Part shown: positions 22,225 through 31,816 of the stretch, piece after piece
How the letters are laid out: each line of letters opens with the position of its first letter
Position numbering within the stretch: position 1 is the stretch's first letter
Assembly: GCA_004352715.1 (NCBI GenBank)
Contig: SCFE01000001.1
Span: forward strand, 6,373,401-6,437,400
Length of the DNA stretch: 64,000 bases
Reading direction: 5' to 3'
Origin: Hofstenia miamia
Lineage: Eukaryota > Xenacoelomorpha > Acoela
Notes under the pieces: model-generated
Told to the model about the DNA's origin: nothing
What the model saw: the letters and a program-made list of their open reading frames with translations, nothing else
Databases searched by the model: none
Made by a program: the position numbers and the translations under genes

Positions 22225-25200
22225 GGATAAGAAATTTATCGATCAATCCAAAATCCAGTTACCAATACAAGTCTTCGTTTAACCTTAACAAATTACCTCA
22301 CACACACATATATATGTATATTAAAAATGTCCTTAAACCAACTAAGTTTGAGGAGTTAGGGTTGGGGTTAGGGTTAGTATTTTTCCAGGAAATACATGCA
22401 GTTTCTAAGTATTTTAATGTTTTTATGAAGTTAGACAAGCGAAATACCAATTTCACAAATTCACTGAATTTTAGGGACTCCACGAAATTCCTAATTTCAA
22501 TCTTACTGTAACATATATACCTCACCCAAGATTACATTTAAAGGTCGCCTTGACCTCGCCATTAACTTATTAAAAAATAATTCATAGAATGACCTCTCAA
22601 TAACTATCTCAATGGCACAGGCTAGAAAGTAAAATAAATATAATAATGTCACTTGAATCAATTCATATAAAGGGTTTTTCATTATGAGCGCTCACATGTT
22701 ATTTTGAAATAAAACGAAAACTGTTTGAGATATCAATGAATTTTTTTTTCACATCAAAGTACATTCAATTACATTATGAATGAAATTCAATTTCTTTAGC
22801 ATGGCCCCCACGGGCACGTTTGCAGAAGTCCAGACGTTGAACCCAATTTTCAACCACTTTTTCACACAAATTGATCGGTACAGCAGCAATTTCACGTTCA
22901 ATATTTGCTCTGAGTTCATCCAAAGTCTCTGGCCTATTAGTGTAGACCAAACTCTTCACGTGTCCCCAAAGAAAATAATCTAGAGGCGTTAAATCACACG
23001 AACGAGGCGGCCATTCGACTGGACCTTTTCTTGATATAACACGTTCGCCGAATTTTTTTTNNNNNNNNNNNNNNNNNNNNNNNNNNNNNNNNNNNNNNNN
23101 NNNNNNNNNNNNNNNNNNNNNNNNNNNNNNNNNNNNNNNNNNNNNNNNNNNNNNNNNNNNNNNNNNNNNNNNNNNNNNNNNNNNNNNNNNNNNNNNNNNN
23201 NNNNNNNNNNNNNNNNNNNNNNNNNNNNNNNNNNNNNNNNNNNNNNNNNNNNNNNNNNNNNNNNNNNNNNNNNNNNNNNNNNNNNNNNNNNNNNNNNNNN
23301 NNNNNNNNNNNNNNNNNNNNNNNNNNNNNNNNNNNNNNNNNNNNNNNNNNNNNNNNNNNNNNNNNNNNNNNNNNNNNNNNNNNNNNNNNNNNNNNNNNNN
23401 NNNNNNNNNNNNNNNNNNNNNNNNNNNNNNNTCTTCACGTGTCCCCAAAGAAAATAATCTAGAGGCGGTAAATCAAAAATGAGCTTCGTCGCTGAAGATG
23501 ATTTTGCGGTGAAAATCGGCATCATTTTCAAGTTGCTGTTGAGCCCAATTGACGAATGTCCGACGCTTAAAATGATCAAGCGGCTTCAGTTTTTGTGTCA
23601 ATTTGATCTTGTATGGATGTAGACCAAGATCCTTTCGCAAAATTCGCCATAATGATGTCACTGAGATGTCCAATGGTTGAGAACGGCGTGTGAGAGACTG
23701 ATTTGGGTCGCTCTAGCGGCAGGAATATTTTGTTCAAATATTGCTTTTCTTTGTTTTACTGGCACTGTCACATTATGCAGTGTAAATGTGGATTCAAATT
23801 TTTTCACCAAACGTTGAATTGAAACGTTGAATTGATGATTATGAGGACCATAAAATGACCGTAATGCTCTTAAAGTCCCTTTAAGAGAACGATTATTTTG
23901 ATAAAAAATCTGAATAATTTGCAAACGTTGTTCAAGCGTATACTGCTTCATGATGATTTGTCAAAGACTAATGAGTAAAACTGTCAAGAGAAAATAAAAA
24001 AATATGTCGTCGTTTGTCTTCCCTATCGGTACAAAATGTGAGCGTCCCTAATGAAATACGCATTATTATACAAAAAATCGCATAATTATTACAAGGCATT
24101 TTACATAGCGTAGAAAAAGAAGCTTACCGAACTGTAGAATCGAAAGAAGCGCTAGCTAAGTAAGTGGATGTGGCACTAGAGGACCCGGATGGACTCCATT
24201 TTATGGTATAAATTTCACGACTATGCGCCGCTAAGCTGTGTAAATGATTTTCTTTCGACAAACTCCAAATTTTTATTGTCATGTCATCTGAACAAGAAGC
24301 AAGAAGTTCACCAGAATGATCCCATTTTATAGCGTTGACCTAAAAATACAGCATACAATATTATTATTACAAAGCAATAATTTGAACAGTTAATATTTAA
24401 AAACATTTCTTTTAAAAATATAATTTTTGATTTTTTTAATGAAATGTGAAATATCAGGGTTGGGCTGGTTAGTACTTACCAGTAAGTATACTGGCTACTA
24501 GCTGTGTTTACAACTACCCTTACTCAACCATATAGTCACTGTATCTACAGCGCAAAGCTCAGAATTCTAAGCAAGAGCGCATTTAGAATTGAATTTCGTA
24601 GGGCATGGTGGCCAGGAATTTTTCTCGGGCGACCTTGGGCCATACGCCACCCCCATTTGTTCAAGACCTTACTGCAAAGTACCATAATCAACGACATGAT
24701 TACAATATTGAAACAAATTTTATTTTCAAATTCTAGAAAAAATTGACTGATTTTGTAATAGCCAAAATGCAACGGTAGGTAGGGAACCTAGGAAGTTTTT
24801 CTTCTTTAAAACTGCACATTTCATGCCTACTAGTAAGTTACTAGTGAGTTACTAGTAAGTAACTAGTAACCAGTTTCTAGGTTACCACGATGTGCTAATC
24901 CTATTCATCAGAACTAAAATTCAGGATTGAGAGGCGCTTTGTTGAGAAAATATGTTTATTAGAGGCGCTATGTCCCAGTAAACATAGAATTGTTGTAATG
25001 ACGTCGATTTTGTGGTGTATTGGCGTTTAATAGGCGTTGAATTGTTTGAGTGGCGTTTATAGTGCGGATTAGTGGCGGTGTATAATTCCTTCTAGCAAAA
25101 ATATTTAAAAATAGGAATAATTTTAGTATTATGACAATTTGAAGATAAATTTTTTAAAAACTGCATTTTTATTGNTCATGCAGCCAAGCGCCTGGAATGG

Positions 25201-27543
25201 GCAAGGCCCCATTGTAACTGGACAATAGAGGAATGGAGAAATGTCATCTTCTCGGATGAAACGATAATTCGTATTCAAGACAACTGTCCCCTTTACGTCA
25301 GGGTGATCGGTGGGGAGCCTTTGACACCATCCCATTACAATCTTTCTCGCAAGCATCCAACACAAGTTCAATTTTGGGCTTGCTTCTCTTATCACGGGAC
25401 TGGGCGAACGTCTGTTGTGGAACGCAACATGAATTCGGCCGCTTACATTGAGAAGATCTTAGATGGCAGACTCATCCATCAATTGCAAGAGTGGTATCCA
25501 AACGGGGAGGGCATATTTATGCAGGACAACGCGCCTTGTCACAAGAGCAAAGTCGTTATGCAACATTTCGCTCGACAGCACATTCAAGTTCTTCCATGGC
25601 CTGCGTGTTCCCCCGATATTAACCCTATCGAAAACTTGTGGAGCATTGTGAAAAGAAGAGTTAACGTCTTGGAACGAAAAAAAAACAAAGAAGGACCTCA
25701 TCAAGGGATTTATTCATGTATGGAATAGGGATGATGAAATCCAACAAATGTGCCAAAACTTGGTGGACTCAATGCCTGACAGAATTGAAGCTGTCATCGC
25801 TGCAAATGGTTGGCAGACCCGTTATTAGGTTTCAAACTGTTTCTAATTGTTAAACCATGTGTATTTACTTATGTAAAGTTTGTGATAATATTGCTAGTAA
25901 TATACTTTGCAAATAAAATCTATTTCTTAAAAATTACAAACATTATGGGCGTGAGTCCAACTTGCTGTCGTCGACTGTATATATATAATGAGACTTCAAA
26001 ATATAAAAGGTTGACTTACTTCGTTAGTATGACCTCGAAAGGTCTTAACCGGCTCGGTAATACCAAGTTTGCAAACGTGAATACATTGATCGGTTGAACA
26101 AGATGCAAATACGAGATTACTCTGCCAATCAACATCAAGCGCTGGTGCTCCATGGAAAGCAAATATTTGCTTGCACTCAGCAGTTGTAGCGTCCCAAATA
26201 ATCGTCGTCTTATCAACACCAGCTGTTAATACTAAGTTTCCTTTTTTGTTCCACTTTAAAGCAAAAATCGGGCCTTTGTGATAACCAAGAGTATTAACCA
26301 AACGGCCATCAGTTCCCCATATACGGGCATATCTAAATAGATAAAAACTAGCATATGTGTCAAATTAAGGGAACCAATAACGCAAAAACCTAACTTCATC
26401 AACTTTTCTAAGTATTTCAGAAAATAGATATAAGTAATTTTATTAGATATAACATCAACAAATAATAGTTGGCAATAAAGAATAAAAATCTCAATAGAAA
26501 AAATTACTTTCAAACTTCAAAATTTCAATATTAAAGGCCTTTTCTAATTATTTTACACACTGAATTCTATTTTAACCATGCAGCACAAAAAATACCCGGT
26601 TGTTAAAGAACTGAAATGCAAAAGCAATATTAATAGGAAAACAATTTGAATAAGTTGGGAGTCTATAAATTTAAAATATTATTTGTAAAAACATTAACAT
26701 ATTACCCATCGTATGAACCAGTACCAAGAAGTGTTCCATCAGAGTTCCAATCAAGCGATGTTACATCTTTATTGCTTGGAACTTCTTGGCCACCTTCGGC
26801 TTTAATACAATGCTTCAAACGAAGGTGTTCAATCATAGACTCGGACAGGTTCCAAATTCTTGCGGTAGAGTCCCCTGAACCAGAAGCTAATAAATCTTCC
26901 TTAGGATTCCAAGCGCAACTGAACACTTCTGATTCATGGCCTTTTAAAGTTGTGACCTTAGAATTAGGTATTTCAATCTCATCGACTTCCATTTTTTCAG
27001 AGGCTGGCTCAGTTGACGATGTTGGATGTTGAGTGCTGCTTACAGTGCCTAAAATAGTAAAGTTAAAGGAAATTCAAGTAATTCCAAAAATAAAAAACCG
27101 AAAAGTGTTCATTTCCCCATTAAATTTATAAAATTTCTGATGAAAAAATTTTGTGGCAAGCTCTGAACAATAGGCAGGATCATAAAACCATTGAAAACAT
27201 TACTCGAATTTTGAACCGATTGTTCAGCATCTGCTCTAACTCTTATTTGTTGCTGTCTAGTTGCGGTAACAATGTCTGGCATGACAGCGTCAATGAGTGA
27301 AAGAGGGTCTGTTATACGAGATTCAGAAATTGTTCCATCTTCATTGGTACTGATCTCCGCTTCAACATATTGGAGGCCTTTCCGAATAATGGTAATTAAA
27401 GCAGCAGGTGGAACTTGAGAAGGGTTGATGTTTGATTGGCTAACTAAACTTTCATTTCCAAATACATATGCAGAATGAGTGAATCCTGATTCTTGTAAAT
27501 ATCGATATATTAAATAATTTATTTCATCACTGCTAATACTCAT
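13999..27543 (-). CDS. TBL1XR1: TBL1/TBL1XR1-type LisH-WD40 transcriptional corepressor subunit, complete coding region
   Basis: Five coding exons (27543-27204, 27048-26706, 26332-26020, 24339-24128, 14269-13999) splice in consistent phases with GT-AG borders to a 492-codon protein, close to the about 514 residues of the vertebrate family. It opens with [20 protein letters not shown] (LisH), then a short F-box-like region, a variable linker and eight WD40 blades, ending [10 protein letters not shown] and stop like the vertebrate proteins. Family members are core subunits of the NCoR/SMRT-HDAC3 corepressor complex in the nucleus and help exchange corepressors by recruiting the ubiquitin machinery. 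Conservation across the WD40 part is very high ([40 protein letters not shown]). The last intron (24127-14270) is about 9.9 kb and full of transposons; the other introns are 155, 373 and 1680 bases. The frame is open upstream of the ATG, but MSISSDE is the conserved start. Confidence 0.96.
14270..16690. other. 3' part of TBL1-like intron 4, no gene seen
   Basis: Intron sequence between exon 5 and the pogo element. Several frames of 60-84 codons on the minus strand (14318-14572, 15850-16041, 16498-16722) lack recognisable domains and I treat them as chance. Confidence 0.5.
17249..18440 (+). pseudogene. Pogo-like transposase remnant (HTH plus CENPB-type DNA-binding domain)
   Basis: From ATG 17249 the first frame reads [20 protein letters not shown], then [20 protein letters not shown], the psq-type helix-turn-helix at the start of Tigger/pogo proteins, and stops at about 17406. 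Another frame (17481-17765) gives [20 protein letters not shown] followed by [13 protein letters not shown], the CENPB-type second HTH. The DDE core is essentially missing. Farther on, 17891-18136 encodes an acidic Ser/Asp-rich stretch ([20 protein letters not shown]). A frame across 18120-18245 then gives [20 protein letters not shown], and another (about 18290-18440) [20 protein letters not shown]. At least four frame changes and the lost core make it dead. Confidence 0.7.
18493..18968. mobile_element. 476-bp MITE with about 85-bp terminal inverted repeats, nested in the pogo element
   Basis: The left arm is CAGGGTGGTCCATAAGTAAC and onward. The reverse complement of the right arm is CAAGATGGTCTATAAGTAAC and onward. 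The two stay alike through AATAACTCAGCAACC(G/A)AACGG to AATGAAATAAAAAG with a handful of mismatches. TA stands outside both ends (18491-18492, 18969-18970), as for mariner-type insertions. There is no coding capacity; the minus frame at 18437-18727 is a shadow of the left arm. Confidence 0.8.
19221..21129. other. Intronic stretch with degenerate CCCGACCCG / GGGTACGGG motifs
   Basis: No gene is supported. Short GC-rich words recur: GACCCGAAGCCGACCCG (about 19317), CCCGAACCCGACCCGAAAC (about 19538), GTGCGGGTACGGGCGGGTGC (about 19957) and CCCAACCCGCATCCGCAC (about 20429). TAGGGCTGTGCGGGTACGGG at about 19950 resembles a hAT terminal repeat and the 20429 copy is roughly its inverse, so a decayed MITE may lie between them. 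Confidence 0.35.
21130..21995 (+). pseudogene. LINE 5'-half fragment, same family as the 45.7-49.1 kb LINE
   Basis: Collinear but decayed similarity to 45.9-46.6 kb: TTGAACGCAAATCATTCGGCC (about 21483) against GATGAGCGCAAATCTTTTGG (46201); CGCCAATGCTGACAATCTTTC (about 21556) against TTGCCAATGCACACAGTCTT; and later GGTCGCCATGGTGGTGTTCT (about 21733) against GGTCGCAATGGAGGTGTTCT. Frames are broken throughout; the 121-codon frame at 21629-21994 is not the true register. The fragment covers the end of the N-terminal region and the start of the endonuclease. It sits inside TBL1-like intron 4. Confidence 0.6.
22191..22221. repeat. (TA)n microsatellite
   Basis: About 15 TA dinucleotides. Confidence 0.95.
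22356..22377 (+). repeat. Short telomere-like run (TTAGGG variants)
   Basis: TTAGGG, TTGGGG, TTAGGG and TTAG follow one another. The flank resembles the GGATTGGGGTTAGGGTTAGA arm of the 220-bp palindrome near 40.1 kb, so it may be a piece of the same MITE family and not a telomere remnant. Confidence 0.6.
22774..23951 (-). pseudogene. Mariner-family transposase, broken and gapped
   Basis: The start is [20 protein letters not shown] with a helix-turn-helix; a frame change near 23665-23690 leads into [20 protein letters not shown], then [12 protein letters not shown], the first catalytic aspartate. Right after DEAHF the sequence jumps to [14 protein letters not shown] and enters the gap. On the other side of the gap come [38 protein letters not shown] and the C-terminal block [20 protein letters not shown], stop at 22774. 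So the WGHVK motif occurs twice, once in an internally deleted context. Frame break, apparent deletion and gap make the copy here non-functional as assembled. Confidence 0.8.
23061..23431. other. Assembly gap (371 N) inside the mariner element
   Basis: The 42 bases just right of the gap (TCTTCACGTGTCCCCAAAGA and onward) repeat 22953-22995 with one or two differences, so the gap joins two non-identical mariner segments. Confidence 0.99.
24128..24339 (-). CDS. TBL1XR1: TBL1-like exon 4: WD40 blades
   Basis: This exon is missed by a simple ORF scan but reads cleanly: acceptor TTTTAG/GTCAAC, then [60 protein letters not shown] and SASFDSTVR, with donor CG/GTAAGC two bases into the arginine codon. 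Both phases match their neighbours. Confidence 0.95.
24340..25174. other. 5' part of TBL1-like intron 3 with TACTAGTAAG-rich inverted motifs
   Basis: Intron sequence. CAGGGTTGGGCTGGTTAGTA (about 24456) and, inverted, GTAACTAGTAACCAGTTTC (about 24858) look like degraded hAT-type ends of a small element, but I find no matching 8-bp target duplication. A single N at 25174 marks a join. Confidence 0.35.
25175..25828 (+). pseudogene. Tc1-like transposase (DD34E), N-terminally truncated and frameshifted
   Basis: The frame begins at the contig join with [20 protein letters not shown], then RNVIFSDET (first Asp), [11 protein letters not shown] (second Asp) and [16 protein letters not shown] (Glu). 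Exactly 34 residues separate the second Asp and the Glu, the Tc1 DD34E signature. In the A-run at about 25677-25685 one extra base shifts the frame. Removing it in thought restores similarity through [15 protein letters not shown] and ends QTRY-stop at 25828. The DNA-binding domain is missing left of the N at 25174. It lies in TBL1-like intron 3, opposite to the gene. Confidence 0.82.
25829..26019. other. Remainder of TBL1-like intron 3
   Basis: Short AT-rich piece between the Tc1 pseudogene and exon 3. The plus frame at 25810-26097 runs into the exon antisense and is a shadow. Confidence 0.6.
26020..26332 (-). CDS. TBL1XR1: TBL1-like exon 3: central WD40 blades
   Basis: The acceptor ATTTAG/ATATGC supplies the third base of the split glycine codon. 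It encodes [20 protein letters not shown], then [30 protein letters not shown] and KTFRGHTNE, and ends on a codon boundary at donor GTAAGT. Confidence 0.95.
26706..27048 (-). CDS. TBL1XR1: TBL1-like exon 2: linker and first WD40 blades
   Basis: The acceptor TTTTAG/GC precedes a Ser/Thr/Pro-rich linker ([20 protein letters not shown]), much shorter than the Ala/Gln-rich vertebrate linker. Then come [20 protein letters not shown] and [15 protein letters not shown]. It ends in GTGSYDG with donor GG/GTAATA, two bases into a codon. Confidence 0.95.
27204..27543 (-). CDS. TBL1XR1: TBL1-like exon 1: LisH and F-box-like region
   Basis: Codons 1-113 plus one base. It has the LisH motif [20 protein letters not shown] and the conserved block [18 protein letters not shown], then [11 protein letters not shown]. 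The donor A/GTAATG leaves one base, which joins GC of exon 2 to make serine. The LisH domain mediates tetramerisation and corepressor binding in the family. Confidence 0.95.
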
Positions 27544-28864
27544 TTCTAAATGCATAACACAAGTTAACTTTATGTTTATTGAAGTATCATACATATTAAA
27601 TTGAATCCTGTTTACATTGAAATAAAGACACGTGATTCTGCTTTTGTAGAGAAATATGGAAATGCCCAAAAATATAAAATAATTTTTGCATTTTGTTGTA
27701 AAATATATTGTCAAGATAATGTTTTTATCATTGTTTTAGCTTTAACACGCCTTTAAAAAATAAGTATGAAGTTGAATAACGTGTGCTTCAAGAGAAATTA
27801 TTCCTCGCAGTAAGTGCAATAAACTTGATTTAAACAATAAAAACTATCATCAACAAATCATAGTTTTGAATTCGAAAAATCAAAATTTTCTTTTTCATTC
27901 TAGCACAGCCTTATTTACTATAGCTTAAATTTACTAAAATTATTCAATTACCAAATTCAGGAACAGTTTCTTCATTATCTCATTCGAATCAAGCAATACA
28001 TTAAGAAAGCCACCGCTATATCAAATATATATATATATATATATAATTGGCCATTTCTGAAAACATCTTTGTATTATATTGATTATGAAAATATATAGAT
28101 GACAATAATTTTGTAAGCTTGGTGTAAGAATCACAATGCTTAATATTATGAAGATATAAAGATCAACTTCTCCCAAAATATGACAGTTCTCTCGAAAGCA
28201 AAATTACAGTAAAACTTTATATTTCAAATTTTGAAAAGCAAACAGGTAGTAATCGACAATCGAAATTAAGCGTGACAGAATCGATTCTCATTTTGATTAT
28301 ACGTGAACATTGATTTTCGATTTCGTTTCTATATATATAGCGGAAAGTGGGGTAAAAGGGGATAGTTACGAAGATGGCTCAAAAATTGCATTTAAGATAT
28401 GTTCTAAAACTGACAACTACCTTTGTGGAAAATCAAAAACCAAATTTTTCATATCAGATAGGCATTTTTTTGAAATTTAACTTTTCGCAAAATTCACGTT
28501 TTGCTCCATATGTGGAACAAAATGGTACGAAATTAAAAAATCAATATCTATATTTAAGAGGTATTTAATTGGAAAAACAACAGCATCTTATCATATGCAT
28601 TTTACTCAGATATAATTCAGTGTATGCATGCTTGCACAGTATATATTGACATGAATTTTGACATTTTGAAGAAGGTAAACAAATCTCACAAACGTATGTC
28701 ATCAGTCTCTGATACATTGTTTCATGAACGAGACCATAACCATGTGCCATGCAATAAAAGTTGGATGTTATTCACTCATAAATACACACCAATGAATTGT
28801 TCAATACTTATTCACTAATCAAGGTATATAATAACCATAAATCATTTTTATCTTAGTCAATAAC
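27544..28864. other. 5' flank of the TBL1-like gene
   Basis: It contains the promoter side of the minus-strand gene, but I see no distinct box. A (TA)n run lies at about 28027-28045. At 28345 GTGGGGTAAAAGGGGA roughly mirrors TGGGGCAAAACAGGA (reverse complement of about 30513-30528), perhaps the outer ends of the transposon that follows. Confidence 0.4.
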
Positions 28865-30357
28865 ATGGATCTACAAATTATTGCTTCATTGATTCGAAAT
28901 TACTATATTTGTGGGGAATCTGCTACTGCAGCAATTCGAAAATAATCTTATCAAGACAACAAATTAAAATCTGCTATATGTTCCGAGAAATATCTGTGAT
29001 TGTGTCAAAAGATTCGAGGAAACTGCAAATGCAAATCCCAAAAACCATAGGGGTTGCACATCAGATGTTTGTGAAAATGCAGATAATTGAAAAAGTGAAA
29101 GTTGCTAAATCCACTGTTGAAACCAGAACTATGAAAAAAGTTCTATTAAGCAAATCCCAAAAACCATAGGGGTTGCACATCAGATGTTTGTGAAAATGCA
29201 GATAATTGAAAAAGTGAAAGTTGCTAAATCCACTGTTGAAACCAGAACTATGAAAAAAGTTCTATTAAGCAAATCCCAAAAACCATAGGGGTTGCACATC
29301 AGATGTTTGTGAAAATGCAGATAATTGAAAAAGTGAAAGTTGCTAAATCCACTGTTGAAACCAGAACTATGAAAAAAGTTCTATTAAGCAAATCCCAAAA
29401 ACCATAGGGGTTGCACATCAGATGTTTGTGAAAATGCAGATAATTGAAAAAGTGAAAGTTGCTAAATCCACTGTTGAAACCAGAACTATGAAAAAAGTTC
29501 TATTAAGCAAATCCCAAAAACCATAGGGGTTGCACATCAGATGTTTGTGAAAATGCAGATAATTGAAAAAGTGAAAGTTGCTAAATCCACTGTTGAAACC
29601 AGAACTATGAAAAAAGTTCCATTAGGCAAATAGCTGCAGAAAGCGGTGCAAATCGTCAAAGTGTTTTCAGGATTCTCGGGAAAAAATTGAAATGCCACAA
29701 ATATAAAATATCTATTCTGCAAGAACTAAAAGAACAGGTGTATCAATCTAGAATTGATTTTGTTAATGAATTTCAAGAAAATTTTCTCGAAAGACTGGAA
29801 TTTGTGTTATGAAGTGATGAAGCCTATTTTCATGTTGATGGTAGTTTCACTCGTAACTGCCACATTTAGGCGGAACAAAATCCTCACCAGTTTATAACAG
29901 AACCCATTACATTTTGAGAAAGTCTGTGTATAGGTCGCTTTTTCATAAAAGATAATGGTTCCAACTTTTGTGATTGAGGATGGTACCATTGATGGCATGA
30001 AATATCTAGGCATTTTACAAAATTATTTTGTTCCTTTTTTAAAATGTCATCGTTTATAACCTCGATCAATGTTTCTACAAGATGGTGCTCCAACACGCAT
30101 TCATAAGGATGTAGACAATTTTTTATCTGAAATTTTTGGAGATGCAAATGTAATAAGGAAATTTTATACACATCAGTGCCCCCACGTTCACCAGATCTGT
30201 CTCCAGTAGATTTCTGGTATTGGGGTCACATAAAAAACTAGTATATGAAAGTGGATTGCCAAAAAATCAAGAATGCAGCAGATCAAATTTCATTAGAAAA
30301 TGTAGCGTCAGCAAATAACAATTTCCTTGATCGCCTTGCACTTCTTTCTGATTAGAA
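28865..30357 (+). pseudogene. Mariner/IS630-type transposase pseudogene with internal tandem expansion
   Basis: It starts MDLQIIASLIRNYYICGESA (ATG 28865), an N-terminal helix-turn-helix opening. After the repeat block at 29031-29625 it resumes IAAESGANRQSVFRILGKKL, then VYQSRIDFVNEFQENFLERL and SDEAYFHVDGS (first Asp of the triad). Near the end, RSPDLSPVDFWYWGHIKN (third catalytic position, Asp-type WGHxK motif) leads into IKNAADQISLENVASANNNF and LDRLALLSD. Many stops and shifts interrupt it. The RSPDLSPVDFWxWG motif places it with mariner-like DDxD transposases, but it differs clearly from the element at 22.7 kb. Confidence 0.7.
29031..29625 (+). repeat. 119-bp tandem repeat, five near-identical copies
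   Basis: Units start with GCAAATCCCAAAAACCATAG at 29031, 29150, 29269, 29388 and 29507; the sixth start at 29626 diverges immediately (GCAAATAGCTGC). The copies are identical by eye except for the last few bases of copy five (CCATTAG for CTATTAA). The unit derives from the transposase region between the two N-terminal helix-turn-helix parts. As 119 is not a multiple of three, each copy shifts the frame. Confidence 0.95.
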
Positions 30358-31567
30358 TGGAAGACATTTTGAACACAAGTTATAATTACCATGTCATTAA
30401 ATGTTACTTTTACAGTGTCATTTTGTTTTTATTTGCATTAATAAAGTTGTTGGGTGTTTTTAGTTTTCGACATTTATTCTGTGACACCATGTATTTGGAA
30501 ATTTAATTTCCTTCCTGTTTTGCCCCATTTTAATACTTTCTACATTATGATCATTTTCTCATATTGACTATACAAAATATTATCTTAAGTAAATTTACAC
30601 ATTAAAGTTAATGTATTGAGTAATTCATAAAGAGCAAAAAACATTCAATTTCCAGTCAGCTGCAGCAAGCCGATTTCTTACAAATGAAATTTCCCATTTT
30701 ACCTTACCTTCCCTTATATATTCTACCATCATACGGGATAGTTTTAAGTATTCCGCTACGATATGATTAGAATATTTAAAAGAGAACTGTTTAGCTTGCA
30801 CGTAAGACGAACCTAGAGAATTATAGTGAGGAATAACCAGGACTTGGAGAAAATTGTGTACAAACGTATAAAAATTGCGTATAAATATAGATGAACAATG
30901 CGTTAAAATTGCATACAAACAAAACATTCATGAGAATACATGTATACATGACAATATTTATGTATACAATGGTGAGGACAATCTTCGAATAATATTAAAC
31001 CAATTTTGTAATTACACAAAATTTACATGAAAATGTATCTATGAACTTTGCGAAGTGATACTTTAAGTGTTTTCAACTTGATTTCGAAAAGTGTAAGGTA
31101 TAAAAAAATACAAAGATTTTTGGTAAAAATTGAATGCGGTTAAGTGCGAGATTGAATTTGGTTTGATGAATCCTAAATTCAATGTAATATATGGTAGCTA
31201 GGCATCTTAGTTTGAGTTTGCATACATACGTTTCAATTTAAGTATTTTTTGAAGAATTTTCTAAGATAAATCGAGTTTATTAAAATTTTAAGATAATTTC
31301 GAATTTCTTATACTAAAAATATTCATTTGTAATCTATATCTATGTGTATTTTCAATTGAGTTTATTTTGGCTATAAGTGATTTCTCTTCAGATTTTTTTC
31401 AATTGAAAAGCTGTGTCCGATTTTCGGTAGATGTAAACTCTTTAGAGAATATTTTCTCAAACGTTACTTTGACGGTATAGCTTTCCCAGTGTAATGCTCC
31501 AGAAGTTGTCGAAATACCGGGTTCTCATTTGTGTGGAGTGGTAAGGTCGAAACTTGTTAAGTACTTG
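30358..31567. other. Intergenic stretch, no supported gene
   Basis: A 100-codon minus frame (30625-30927) reads as plausible protein in part (MMVEYIREGKVKWEISFVRN) but shows no known domain or splice context. I leave it uncalled. Confidence 0.4.
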
Positions 31568-31816
31568 TCAAGTCCTTCTCGAATTGATTCTCTTATGGGG
31601 CAGTTGTTTTGATTTCAACCCTACAATCCTTGCATGTTTTGGTGTTGCAATGTTTTTTACATCAGCATTTGACGTTGGTTGCCCTATAATTGAAGTCAGC
31701 GGAGTATTTTTGACAAAATACCGTATTGGATTTTGCATTGTATGCTCAGACGTAGCTCGCACCGGCTCAAGATTTGACGAATTCGGATGCATAGATTTTC
31801 GAGTTTGACGTTTTCC
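31568..31816 (-). CDS. Candidate 3'-terminal exon of an unknown basic protein
   Basis: The minus strand has a strong acceptor (TTATTTCAG/GGAAAACG) ending at 31817, followed by 82 open codons and TGA at 31568-31570. The product is basic and rich in Ser, Thr, Pro and Asn (GKRQTRKSMHPNSSNLEPVR; HARIVGLKSKQLPHKRINSR), unlike the hydrophobic plus-strand frame over the same bases. I could not find the upstream exon, and no domain is recognised. A chance frame is possible. Confidence 0.35.
   Translation of the reverse strand, partial: GKRQTRKSMHPNSSNLEPVRATSEHTMQNPIRYFVKNTPLTSIIGQPTSNADVKNIATPKHARIVGLKSKQLPHKRINSRRT

Larger units (their letters stand above)
22670..24063 (-). mobile_element. Mariner-type transposon bounded by TA, interrupted by a gap
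   Basis: Outer ends form a 28-bp imperfect terminal inverted repeat: AAGGGTTTTTCATTATGAGC at 22670, and the reverse complement at 24063 ATGCGTATTTCATTAGGGAC, both continuing GCTCACAT. TA lies on both sides (22668-22669 and 24064-24065). The transposase runs right to left inside. Length is about 1.39 kb including 371 N, normal for mariner. It lies in TBL1-like intron 4, in the same orientation as the gene. Confidence 0.8.

Noticed and set aside
22356-22377. Telomere or chromosome end
   Set aside because: Only about 3.5 variant hexamers, embedded in intron sequence on both sides.
24456-24890. hAT-type MITE with CAGGGTTGGGC-like ends
   Set aside because: The right end matches poorly and no 8-bp target duplication is visible, so only a weak note is kept.
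25459-25704. Minus-strand frame of 81 codons
   Set aside because: Antisense of the Tc1 transposase core that carries the DD34E residues.
29031-29625. Regular repeats reminiscent of a CRISPR array
   Set aside because: The 119-bp units are contiguous with no unique spacers, derive from transposase coding sequence, and the genome is eukaryotic.
31554-31808. Plus-strand 84-codon hydrophobic frame
   Set aside because: The antisense frame has a strong splice acceptor and a more protein-like composition; the plus frame is probably its shadow.
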